Shown here: one piece after another, positions 36,004 to 60,533 of the stretch
Layout of the letters: every line of letters begins with the position of its first letter
Position numbering within the stretch: position 1 is the first letter of the stretch
Translations under genes and position numbers: made by a program
The notes under the pieces: model-generated
What the model saw: only the letters and a program-made list of their open reading frames with translations
What the model was told of the DNA's origin: nothing
Database searches by the model: none
Source: Branchiostoma floridae
Lineage: Eukaryota > Chordata > Leptocardii > Amphioxiformes > Branchiostomatidae
Direction of reading: 5' to 3'
DNA: 64,000 bases
Assembly (NCBI RefSeq): GCF_000003815.2
Contig: NC_049990.1
Span: 3,318,438 to 3,382,437, forward strand

Positions 36004-36118
36004 TGCCATCCTATGTAGTCTGTATTGTGCATTGTGTTTCCTAGAACCTACATGCCTTGTATTAATTCATAGCCAGTTGCTTTATACAATGTACATTACT
36101 TTGCCTCAAGCTAAGGGC

Positions 36119-36380
36119 ACAACCCGCCATATGTGCAAATACGTGCTGTCTACGTGCAAAAACATATATTAGGCAATCTTTTGGGATCCGTAAGTGGTAA
36201 GTACCGCCTCCGTACAAACTCGTAGGTAATCTGACGGGTTTTGGAGCACGCAGACACGCCGTAGAACTTTACGTGCAGGCAAAACTTTGTGTGCCATTGG
36301 GCTTCGGATTCGCCCCCATACGTACCAGTACGGACGACGTGCCTGCCTTGTACAGCCTAAATGCACGTACGGCGGGTTAG
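36119..36380. mobile_element. Possible MITE
   Basis: AACCCGCCATATGTGCA at the left and the inverted TGCACGTACGGCGGGTT at the right give ~17-bp imperfect ends around a ~225-bp core that is itself rich in TACGT motifs. No clear target duplication was found. Confidence 0.35.
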
Positions 36381-36710
36381 GCTCAAAATCAAACCTGACT
36401 GTCGGGCGACCACACTAAACAAATCTACCAAATACCATCGCAATAGCACGCTGAGTACTGGAGATATAACAGCGAAAACTCACCAAAACACACAAAACAC
36501 GAACCTAAAAACTATACCTGTATTTCATACAGGTAAATATAACCTTGGCGAAGGTAATTATTTAGGTACCTTTAAAACTAAATATTGAAGATTCTTATTG
36601 ATATCACAATTAAACATAAAGCCACTCACAACAACATTGTCGGGTAGTGTACTTTATTTCTCTTTCTCTGTTCTCCAACAAAGACACAAACTGAAACATC
36701 ACTTTAAATC

Positions 36711-36716
36711 TTTATT
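36711..36716 (-). promoter_or_regulatory. Poly(A) signal of the CCP gene
   Basis: AATAAA on the minus strand, about 70 bp after the CCP gene stop codon (36785-36787). Confidence 0.6.
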
Positions 36717-36784
36717 TAGTATGCGGCATGGTTGTATATCCTCACTCTCTCCGCTGGGGGTCGCTACTGGCTATCCAGGTCGGC

Positions 36785-37230
36785 TCACTTTCCTACGAAC
36801 CTGTGGGAAAAAGATACATCACTTTTAAAAATGCCATCAACGTTCAAGGTCTTTAAATACGTATGGTTGTTCTCTGACGTAATACATCGACCGCAGTATT
36901 CTTTTATATCTCTATCTAACATTCTGAAAGCAATGTTCCACAGTAAATGATATCGACAATGCATCTTAGCCTCCGTTGCAGTCTTCGAATTCGAATGGGG
37001 CTGGATTTTATTGGAAGGGGGGTGTCATTAGTTTGTGATTTTCAATGTCGGCTAGGTTCTGTTGTGACAGGAAATGGTGTTTGCCGACGAAAGGAGTTGG
37101 CCGGTCGCGCAGGGGAAGCATTAACTTTAACTGACTCCCCTGGCCAATTTCCCGATTTGTTTTGCCGAATTCTGCAATCCCCGTACGCCCGTAGGCAGGG
37201 CTGGTGAACACCAAACACGTGCACACACAC

Positions 37231-37264
<34 letters not shown>

Positions 37265-40200
37265 GTATATACATACACACACACTCACGCACACACAGAC
37301 ACACACACATACATACACGCACACACAAACACTCACACCACGCACACATATACATACATACACACACAAACACACGAACAAACAAACACACAGAGAGAAA
37401 GATAATGAAAACAATACCTCTAATCTAACGACTTTGATGCAGTAGTACGTTCACACACGCAGATACGCACACACACACATACACACGTGCACACACACAC
37501 ACACAAACAAATACTCATAGAAAGATAACAATAACGAAACCTTCACGACTATGAAGTAGTAGCAGTGGTGTACTTACATCTGACATGTGTATACCCCACC
37601 GGTACCAGACCAGGCGCCGTTCTGCAGACATGTCATGGAGGAGACGAAGGATGTCGGGATGTACCCGGAATAGCAGTGGAACGTACAGGTGGTCCCGTAG
37701 GTGTACGGAGGGGCGCTGGTACAGTGGAAGTAGGCGCCGAACGTTAGCGGCGGGTTACAGGTGCCCTGGCTCTCGTCTTTGTCGGGAAAAAAGTCAACAA
37801 TGTTATCCTTTTATCTTGGAAGAAGAAAATGTCAAGCATGTCTGTTAAAGCCATACTGTACAGAGGGTCGCTGGTACAGTGGAAGTACGCGCCGAACCTC
37901 AGTGGAGGGTAACAGATACCTTGGCTCTCGTCTTTGCAGGGGAAAAACCTTGCCTCTTGATCAACATTGTTATATTATCAAAATGGTAATATTATCAGGT
38001 GGCCCCGTAGGTGTACAGAGTCGCGCTGGTACAGTGGAAGTAGGCGCCGAACGTCAGTGGAGGGTTACAGGTACCCTGGCTCTCGTCTTTGTCGGGAAAA
38101 AGAAGAATACAAAGTCAAGCATGTCTCTTGATCAACAATGTTATATTATCAAAATGGTACGTAATATCATCAGATGGTCTCGAAGGGGTACGGCGCGCAG
38201 GTACAATGGAAGTAGGCGCCGAACGCTACTGGGTAGTTACAGGTACCCTGGCTCTCGTCTTTGCAGGAGAGGGAAGAAAAAAACTACGTCAAGCATGTAG
38301 ATCAACATTATTATATTATCAAAATGGTAATAAATTATTATCAGGTGGCCCCGTAGGTGTACAGAGTCGCGCTTGTACAGTGGATGTAGGCGCCGAGCGC
38401 TAGCGGAGAATTACAGGTACCCTGGCTCTCGTCTGTGAAGGAGAAAGAAGAATACAAAGTCAAGCATGTTTCTTGATCAACACTGTTATATTATCGAAAT
38501 GGTGATATTATCAGACGACCTCTTAGCTGTACGGAGGGGCGCTGGTACAGTGGAAGTAGGCACCGAACGTTAGCGGCGGGTTACAGGTGCCTTGCGTCTC
38601 GTCTTTGTCGGGAAAAAAGTCAACAATGTTATCCTTTAATTTTATCTTGGTTTTCTGTTCCGGCCTCGACCTGAGGCCCCGTCTTTACCATCCATACCTT
38701 AAGGGGGTTACACGTGCCCTGGGTCTCGTTTTTGCAGGAGAAAGAAGAAGAAAATGTCAAGCATGTCTCTTAAAGTTAAAGCCATACTGTACGGAGGGCC
38801 GCTGCAACATTGGAAGCAGGCGCCGAACGCTAGTGGGGGGCTACAGATACAGGTGCCTTGGGTCTCGTCTTAGCAGGAGAAAAAGAAGATACAAAGTCAA
38901 GCTTGCCTCTTGATCAGAATCGTTATATTATTATCAAAATGGTAATATGGTGGTCCCGTAGCTGTACGGAGGCGCGCTGCTACAGTGGAAGTAGGCACCG
39001 AACGCTAGCGGCGGGTTACAGGTGCCTTGGGTCTCGTCTGTGAAGGAGAAAAAAGAATACAAAGTCAAGCATGTTTCTTGATCAACACTGTTCCATTATC
39101 AAAATGGTAATATTATCAGATGGCCCCGTAGGTGTACGGAGCGCTGCTACAGTGGAAGTAGGCACCGAACGTCAGTGGAGGGTTGCACGTGCCTTGGGTC
39201 TCGTCTTAGCAGGAGAAAAAGAAGATACAAAGTCAAGCTTGTCTCTTGATAAGAATCGTTTTATTATTATCAAAATGGTAATATGGTGGTCCCGTAGGTG
39301 TACGGAGGGGCGCTGGTACAGTGGAAGTAGGCACCGAACGCTAGTGGCGGGTTACAGGTACCCTGGGTCTCGTCTTTGTCAGAAAAAAAAGTCAACAATG
39401 TTATCCTTTTATCTTGGTTTTCTGTTCGGGCCTCGACCTAAGGCCCCGTCTTTACCATCCATACCTTAAGGGGGTTACACGTGCCCTGGGTCTCGTCTTT
39501 GCAGGAGAAAGAAGAAGAAAATGTCAAGCATGTCTCTTAAAGTTAAAGCCATACTGTACGGAGGGCCGCTGCAACATTGGAAGCAGGCGCCGAACGCTAG
39601 TGGGGGGCTACAGATACAGGTGCCTTGGGTCTCGTCTTTGTCGGGACAAAGAAGAAGAGAAAGTCATAAGCTTGACTCTTGATCAACATTGTTATATTGT
39701 CAAAATGGTAATATTATCAGGTGGTCCCTTAAGGCCCCCTCTCACTTGACGTGCGGCACGCTTGCGGCATTGCTGCGTTCGTTCACTGCGGCACTGTTGT
39801 GTTAATTTCACCGATTTGGTCTTGCACTCACACTGACGTGCGGCACTGTTGCGTTTCTAGACTAAATGAACATGTTATTGACAATTGCAGCGTTGTCAAT
39901 TTATTAAAAATCACTGTAAAATGATGAGAATGCCCCAAAATGAGATTTATAATGAAAAAAATTTCCCTTATGATAATGAATTATATGATACATATGCTAC
40001 CTTCAACTAGTTAAATTGTATCATGTTGTTTTTTCATATGTTTGTTATTCTGTTATCAGTCATGTCTGTTATCAGTGACCTGTACCTAGCCCGTCGAGGC
40101 ATGAATGTACAATAAAGGTCTTTCATTATTATTATTATTATCATTATTATTATAAATAACCTTGAAAGACTTTTACTGTAAAGGAAATGACCCAAATGAA

Positions 40201-43200
40201 CGGACACGAACCATATACCAGATTTGAATCGATGTGTACGTTTTGCACCATGTAACGTTATGTGTAATTATGTATGTTTATATGTTTATTCACCAATTTT
40301 GCAAATTTTTAAAATGAAAATGCTTGATATTTCATACTTTTTTGTATGACGCGGAGTATTTTCATTGTCGGCGGATGGCTTGCCAGCCTATTGATGTCTA
40401 AGTCTATCATATTTGTAAAAAGTGAGAAAAATATGGCCCATGGGTCTGAATGACTGCAATTTTGTTTTTTATCGGTGGCAGGCTACCAGCAATGATTAGC
40501 TTGTAACGTTATAACGCAAACGCAAACTCGTTATCATCCAACATAAATAATTTCTTTTTGAACGTTGTACGATAACCTTTATCTCTACATCCGTAGGTTA
40601 ATCGATAAACCAGTTACTTATTTTTTGTTTTCAAGTATAAAATACTGACCTACTTCCAATTAAATAAATCAAAAGATGTATTTATATTTCAGCCATACCA
40701 TAGGTATGGTGAAATATATTGTATTCGTAATGTTTCTTTCTTCTTTCTTTCTTTCTTTCTCCTGTCAAATCTTCAAATCGAATCAACTCCGCCATTTTTT
40801 GACCGATTGACTTGAAATTTGGCACAAAGGTAGAGTAAGCCAATACCCCCAGGTGTTTTTTTCATTTTTTTCATATCTGCCTTTAAAATGATTTTATTGA
40901 GGTTTTTATCAATTTTTATGTATATTTCGGGCTCCTGTACCCTGGTATTACAGCCGAATGACATGAAATTTGGTACAGAGGTGCCTTGATCATATGCTCA
41001 CCTAGATTCAATAACAGTTTTGGCATACGGTACAACAAAATGCTTAATTTTGCGATTTTTGGCCATTTTTTTACCAAAAAAGGACATTTGTGGCTCCTGT
41101 AGCCTCGTTTTACAACCAAATGATCTGAAATTTGGTATAAAAGTGCCCTTCAATTATGTGCACATAAATTCAATAAAATTTTTCCCATACGGTACAACAA
41201 AATGCTTAATTTTGCGATTTTGGGCCATTTTTTGACCCAAAAAGGACATTTGTGGCTCCTGTAGCCTCGTTTTACAACCAAATGATCTGAAATTTGATAT
41301 AAAAGTGCCCTTCAATTATGTGCACATAAATTCAATAAAAGTTTTCCCATACGGTACAACAAAATACTTAATTTGGGATTTTTGGGCATTTTTTTGACCA
41401 GAAAAGGACATTTTTGGCTCCTGTAGCCTCGTTTTACAACCAAATGATCTAAAATTTGGTATAAAAGTGCCCTTCAATTATGTGCACATAAATTCAATAA
41501 AAGTTTTCCCATACGGTACAACAAAATACTTAATTTTGCGATTTTTGGGCATTTTTTTGACCAGAAAAGGACATTTTTGGCTCCTGTAGCCTCGTTTTAC
41601 AACCAAATGATCTAAAATTTGGTATAAAAGTGCCCTTCAATTATGTGCACATAAATTCAATAAAAGTTTTCCCATACGGTACAACAAAATACTTAATTTT
41701 GCGATTTTATGGCCATTTTTGACAAAATTTGGACATTTTTGGCTCCTGTTCCCTCGATTTACAACCTAATGACCCGTAAATTGGTAAAGGGGTGCTCTAG
41801 ATATCTATTCAAATGACCCATGTATAATTTTTGGCATGGACCACTTTAAAATGATATATTTGGGATTTTTTTGGTCATTTTCCAATGGCCAAAGGGGTCA
41901 ACGACCTCAAGGCCTATTGTTGCATGAGGGAGATGGCTGAAATATGCTGTATTTGCTCTCAAGCAAATGTCGGCCTTTCTAGTTTTAAGTTAACTCTGAA
42001 TACGGATACAAGGTAAGTTTTGTGGAATTCGCAGTGTTTTTACTGGATCGAAAACCACTGTAAAATTATTAGAAATGCATCTAAAATAGTTTTTCGGTGA
42101 TAAAAGGATGTTTACTTTTGATTCTTGGTGTGAAATAGGCAAAATATATCCTTGATACTGTTTGGGGCATGGTGGCGGCACTGTTGCGGCACCGTTGCGG
42201 CACTGTTGCGGCACTGTTGCGGCACTGTTGCGGCATCTTGCCACTTGCGTTATTTTTAAACTTTTTAAAAAACGTCGCGCTTGCTTGCGGCACTTCTAGG
42301 TTTGCTTGCGGCACCTCTAGGTTTGCTTGCGGCACCTCTAGGTTCCGTGGCGGTACATCTGCGTTTTCGAACGCAGCAATGCCGCAAGCGTGCCGCACGT
42401 CAAGTGAGAGGGGGCCTTTAGCTATACGGAGGCGCGCTGGTACAGTGGTAGTAGGCACCGAACACTAGCGGTGGGTTACAGGTGCCCTGGGGCTCGTGTT
42501 TGCAGGAGAAAGAAGAAGAAAAAGTCAAGCTTGTCTCTTGAACAACAATGTTACCTTTTGTTTTTTTAACGACGCAATATGGTGGTCAACTCATGCAGTA
42601 GTGCTGATATAAGTTGCCAACATACGGACTTGTATATATGTGCGTATATATTCAAGTCCGTATAATGTCCATATAGAATTCTTATCCTTTAACGTGCTTC
42701 ACAGTTCGCTGGAAAAGTTTTAGAAATCGGACAAATCTAGACATACAACATGCCAGAGGTGTTATATTAGCTGGAAGCAAACCATACTCCTCAACCATCC
42801 AACTCCTCTAGCATGTTGTGTGTACGAGTATAATGCCCATTTTTTCAGCAACCTGTGGAGCCTGCTTGAATTCAGCTGCCGTAATTAGCTAGCGCCGAAA
42901 AAGTCCGAGAGCCCAGTAGAAAGTCGCAGAATATACTGTGTAAAAGAATCTCTAGTTTCTCTCATACTGCATATTTTGTTCTGTGAAATCTTGTTATATA
43001 ATGCGTATGTTACTATTCCTGTTCCTTGTAAGTCCACGAGGGCTGGGCGCACAAAGCGCAAGACATGTACTACTAAATAAAATGTCATTCATTCATCCGT
43101 CCAATTCATTCATTTGCCACGTTATAACACAAAGTTAACGTATCAACCGTACCTTGTGACAAAGCCGGGCAGGCGACCATCGCCGCGATCAACAACAGAA

Positions 43201-43222
43201 ACGTCCACATCTCAGTTACCAT
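36785..43222 (-). CDS. Small secreted protein with one Sushi/CCP module
   Basis: Three-exon model on the minus strand: 43222-43153 (phase 1 end), 37776-37578 and 36800-36785; 94 aa. Exon one encodes a classic signal peptide ([20 protein letters not shown], then LSQ). Exon two encodes one CCP module from [11 protein letters not shown] to YTCQM with six cysteines. The extra FHC/TTC pair recalls selectin-type CCPs; GYIP and NGAWSGTGG fit the CCP core. Exon three adds only FVGK and a stop. A TATA box precedes exon one and AATAAA follows the stop. CCP modules mediate protein or glycan recognition; a free single-module protein has no assigned role and may be a soluble recognition or inhibitory factor. 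The 5.4-kb intron 1 is packed with partial copies of exon two and a Harbinger-like element. Confidence 0.8.
36967..37206. mobile_element. MITE related to the one at 34813, right end degraded
   Basis: It begins TAGCCTCCGTTGCAGTCTTCG like the copy at 34813 and shares internal phrases in inverted order (TTTTCAATGTCGGCTAGGTTCT, GTGACAGGAAA). I could not find a matching right end; the sequence runs into a (CA)n tract. Lies in CCP gene intron 2. Confidence 0.5.
37217..37515. repeat. (CA)n microsatellite blocks
   Basis: CA-rich simple repeats at about 37217-37400 and 37448-37506, in CCP gene intron 2. Open frames through them are artefacts. Confidence 0.95.
40040..40155 (+). repeat. Possible non-LTR retrotransposon tail with (ATT)n
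   Basis: A CTGTACCTAGCCCGTCGAGG...ACAATAAAGGTC segment ends in CATTATTATTATTATTATC, as expected of a retroposed 3' end. A loosely similar tail ending in CATTCATTCATC occurs near 43000-43095. Family not identified. Confidence 0.35.
40685..41985. repeat. Interspersed repeat with internal ~163-bp tandem units, copy B (inverted)
   Basis: Same family as 19736-20960 on the other strand. GGCTCCTGTAGCCTCGTTTT recurs at about 41091, 41254, 41417 and 41580, a period of about 163 bp, and the block ends in GCAAATGTCGGCCTTTCTAG. A (TTTC)n run lies at 40737-40760. Nested in the Harbinger-like element. Confidence 0.75.
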
Positions 43223-43287
43223 CTGTTGAGTCGAGTAAAGAGCACTGCAGTAGTCAAGTTAGGGCTTGTTGCGGGTGTGGCAATTTC

Positions 43288-43293
43288 TTTATA
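43288..43293 (-). promoter_or_regulatory. TATA box of the CCP gene
   Basis: TATAAA on the minus strand, about 66 bp upstream of the CCP start codon. It would place transcription start about 35-40 bp before the ATG. Confidence 0.5.
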
Positions 43294-43299
43294 CTGTAT

Positions 43300-45377
43300 C
43301 AAAGGCCATGGGAACCACACAGCTGATCGATAGGGACCGGAAATATTTCTAGAGTCTGATACAATCGTATCTACACACACACACACTCGTGTAAGCGGTA
43401 AGGTAAATACGATTGTACGCGGCAAAATTTGATTTCAATGAATAGGATGTTCAATGTGTATTTCGGCCTCGAAAGAAGATATCAGAACTCCGTAGAGCGC
43501 GATTCTAAGTGTTTTGAACACAAAGTTTCTTTGCTGTACCAATATCGATGCTGTACTATATCTATGAGTATTTGTATCGTCAATGTTGATGATATCTACC
43601 CCTCAGTTATGAGGGGATACAGACTAAGTCACATTTTGCACACAAAATTCGTGCCTTAGCGCCACCTTGCGAAATAAAGCGGAACACCATTACAACCCTG
43701 AGGAATGCTTAGGTCAGATGTTCAAACCGGGACCCGGCCGGGCTGTATGTGGGAACGAAAAAGTATGATATAAAAGACAACAAAACAGTCACAAAACGTT
43801 TTGAAAAATTATTGGTCTTGAGCACAATTTGTGCATATTTCTTTGTACAAAATTTGGGCACGTCTGAACGCAAATAACACTTAAACTGTGAAAAAAATAT
43901 CAGTCCAACGCCTACATGTATAGTAGCTCATTTTGCGTTATGAGCAAAAGCTAGTGGTTGAAGCTACGTCATCTTGAAGAAATTGCAAATGAGTTTTTGT
44001 GTGGAAAACTGATATAAAGGTTCATAAAACGCATTGTAGGTATTTCCTAGCCTCCGTAGCAGGCTCTCTGGGGCCCTTTTCCGTCTCTTTTTGGCTCATG
44101 ATACACTTTTGCTGGTCATTTATCTTTCTACTGGATCGCTTGACTGCCGGGGCCAGGAAGAAGGCTATGGGGGCTATTTTCACTTTATTCATAAGGCATT
44201 GTGCCATGTGGACTTGATAACTTTTAGGCCATCAGAAGCCGGGCATCATAATTATTCATATAGTTAGTTTTGACCCCTCTCGACCATACAAGTGCCTGGT
44301 GCTTTAAGCAAACCCTGAAAAATATCAGCCGGTCCCGTTTCTCTCCAGCATTCAATTTTCCCCCTTCTCTATTCCTTATAAGGGCACAGCGACCCCATCG
44401 TCACAATCCCGTGGCGTAACCTAACTGTGTTTAACTCAGCTGTCAGCTATGCTGTAACAATAGGGACCGTATTTTCCCTACGTAGGCGTCTGTTTGAGTG
44501 CCCCACACCTGAAACGCGATACCACTGCACGTCATGGCATGTTGGGGTCGACCCACTTATTCGAAAGAAAAACACAGACTTCTTTCTATGTCACACTGCG
44601 CTTAGAGGTCGACATTCATCTACAAGTTTGGCGGGTTTCTGTCTTGCTTTGCCTTTGGACGTACGCGTCTTGTCGCTATTTTAGGACGCATTCGATTCTA
44701 GGCTCCTCGTAAAGAAAGCCTTTGAAAGACGTTCAGGACAAGATGACGCCGCACTTCTGCTTGGAGTTTACGGAAGCGTGTCGTCCGACTCCCACGCGAC
44801 CTTGCACCAAAACCTACTGATGACGTCATGACATGGATACCTGCCAAGAAAAGCCTTTAATTCAATCTGTCCAAAAATAGGAGGAATGCTTTTTAAAAAG
44901 TCCACAAATTACAAAATATGAGTCTATTTTTACACCCTACTAAGCTCCATCGTATAGAAAATATCTAAATTATATTTTTTACTTCAAAAATATTGATTTT
45001 TATGGCTTGTGGTGTTGCCAAGGTGACAGGAAAACACGTTCTTGGCAAATTTTCCTCCCACTAAGCTGACTACCGGAAGACAGTCCTGATTGTCGTCACG
45101 TGGGTTCGACTGGCCGGTGAGTCTCGAGTCCAGGAATTTCCCGGTGAAAAACCGTCTCGAGCTGCGCTTCCTTCTGCTTTTCGCTTTCTTCTGATTTTTT
45201 ATCCTCTCGTTTCTACGTTCTACACGACACAACTTGGTTTATAAGACCTTCAGTGTGTGATTTAAAGCGTTAGGAACTCGGTACATAGTTAGAGAGTGGG
45301 CCAACAGTTCTTTGTTGGACGGGGCGGGAGATTTAAACGTTAAACCCGACGGCGTCGTTGTCCCCACCGTACCCCGG
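43300..45377. other. Region between CCP and Plk genes
   Basis: The two genes are divergent, so their promoters lie here. TGACGTCA (44821-44828) is a full CRE palindrome about 550 bp upstream of the Plk start. GTCACGTG near 45096 contains an E-box and GGGGCGGG near 45320 a GC box. These are single motif matches. No further gene was found. TAGCCTCCGTAGCAGG at about 44050 resembles the start of the MITE family at 34813, but no right end was seen. Confidence 0.35.
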
Positions 45378-59208
<13,831 letters not shown>

Positions 59209-59371
59209 GTGGGGGAATATTGTCTTTTCTCTACTGCCTTCTCTTCTTCAATATATAGCTTCTCTTTTTTGATATCTAGCAAGGACGCCATCATCTAGCT
59301 TCTCGTCTCTTAGATTGAGATTCTCTTCTTTTATATACATGTATATATGCATTGCATTTAATTCAATACCA

Positions 59372-59726
59372 TGGTGTTGTGTGTTGAGTGGATCCCCTCT
59401 GAGTTAATTGACCCCAGAAGTCCTATTCACCTTCATCTGGGGGGGTGTGTTGCCAGTTAGTGCAAAGCGTCCCCACGCCAGACCCCTGGGGTGGTGGAAT
59501 GTCCCAGATATGGTACCAGCTAATTTGAATGCATAGCGTCCCCACGCCAGACCCCTGGGGTGGATGTGGAGAGGAGAGATATAAATAGGGGAGAGCTGGA
59601 GGACGGGGCAGTCCTGCTTGGGGAGAGAGGATCGAGAGTGGAATAAACAAGTATGAATTTGCAAGAAGTCTCCGTATCTTCAATCGGAAAATAACCTGAT
59701 CCAACATTAAGAACCTGGATCTAACA
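59372..59726 (+). mobile_element. 5' LTR of a Ty3/gypsy (Gmr1-like) retrotransposon
   Basis: A ~350-bp LTR begins near TGTTGTGTGTTGAG and ends ..ATCTAACA just before a TGG-starting primer site (TGGCGTTGTCTGGC, 59728 on). It contains TATAAATA (59580-59587) and AATAAA (59642-59647), as needed for promoter and polyadenylation. An internal direct repeat, GCGTCCCCACGCCAGACCCC, occurs twice (about 59467 and 59536). The left edge is uncertain by a few bases, since the other LTR is outside the window. Confidence 0.7.
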
Positions 59727-60533
59727 TTGGCGTTGTCTGGCAAGGATTGGCAGACGCGGAGACTGACGCAATCGGAAGAGGATTTCAGTGGATTTCTGGA
59801 AGGTTTCATGGAGTTGAGAAGTTAACTTCAAACCCGCAAGATCCTGGGAACGGAAGACTGGGACAGTCGGAAGAAGTTCCAGAGGATTGCTGGGAGGTTT
59901 ATGGTAGTTGAGAAGTACACTACCAATCTGCAGGAGTTGCAGGGAAACGGGGGACTTGGGGATCGCCGAGGAACAACAGGAGACTAGCCTACCAATTTGC
60001 AGGAGTCTGCAGGGAAGCGGAAGGCTGGGGAAAAGACTCGGGGATCACCGGAGGAACAACACAGAAGAATAGCCTTAGGATTGGACACCGTCTTCGTGTG
60101 CGGGGAAGATTCCACAGGACGAAGGCAGAGTTCAACGGAAGGAAGGCAGTGCCCGGCAAGAGGATCTGTTCCTGGACTTTGAACACTTACAGTGTAGAAC
60201 TGTAAGAGGAAAAAGGGAAATTTATTCCAAGGACAGATTCCGGAAGTCGAACAGTTGGTGGATTTACTGTTGTTTTCTGATACTGATTGTTGTTGTGTAT
60301 TGCTGTGTATGTAGTCTCAATCCTGTCTGTACCCAGGAATTTGGAAACTTGATGGATTGCACATGTGGCTTTGACAGGTAGAGTAGAAGGCTCCGGGGGA
60401 GGTACATTGTTGTTCATTGTAGGTGCTTGTACCTATTAGCAGTGTAAAGTTACATTCCTGAGGGCTGGTTCGTTAATACTAGGAATAGTACATTGACTGT
60501 AGCTAGGGTAGGGTCTCTAGATCTGAGCCAACC
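59727..60533 (+). other. Retrotransposon leader
   Basis: An untranslated leader of about 800 bp lies between the LTR and the gag start. It contains the primer binding site and degenerate purine-rich repeats (GCAGGAGTCTGCAGGGAA, CTTGGGGATCGCCGAGG, TCGGGGATCACCGGAGG). No long open frame. The start codon at 60534 is the first in the long frame after these repeats. Confidence 0.6.

Larger units (their letters stand above)
39732..42417. mobile_element. Harbinger-like non-autonomous transposon (TTA target)
   Basis: The 2686-bp element has ~43-bp near-perfect inverted ends (AGGCCCCCTCTCACTTGACG ... CGTCAAGTGAGAGGGGGCCT) and TTA on both sides (39729-39731, 42418-42420). A 3-bp TTA duplication is typical of PIF/Harbinger. 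Subterminal repeats of GCGGCACTGTT and CTTGCGGCACCTCTAGGTTTG lie near the right end. No transposase was seen. It contains an older repeat block (40685-41985) and a LINE-like tail near 40040-40155. Confidence 0.8.
37850..42520 (-). repeat. Array of partial copies of the CCP exon (acceptor side), split by a transposon
   Basis: About 13 partial copies precede the intact CCP exon in transcription order (near 37860, 38000, 38170, 38345, 38515, 38680, 38790, 38950, 39120, 39290, 39430, 39555 and 42421). Most keep an acceptor (for example TCCTTCACAG|ACGAG) and the first ~25-30 codons ([20 protein letters not shown]), then reach a stop (GCCACCTGA). The 38680 and 39430 units are diverged. The block 38560-38880 is repeated almost exactly at 39340-39660, a higher-order duplication. 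A Harbinger-like element (39732-42417) sits inside the outermost copy. Confidence 0.9.

Noticed and set aside
37850-39660. CRISPR-like array of regularly spaced repeats
   Set aside because: Units are long partial exons with splice sites in a eukaryotic intron; there are no short identical repeats with unique spacers.
44821-44828. Functional CRE driving Plk
   Set aside because: A single TGACGTCA match 550 bp upstream; the window has many TGACGTCA sequences in repeats (for example 4830-5040), so it is only mentioned as a candidate.
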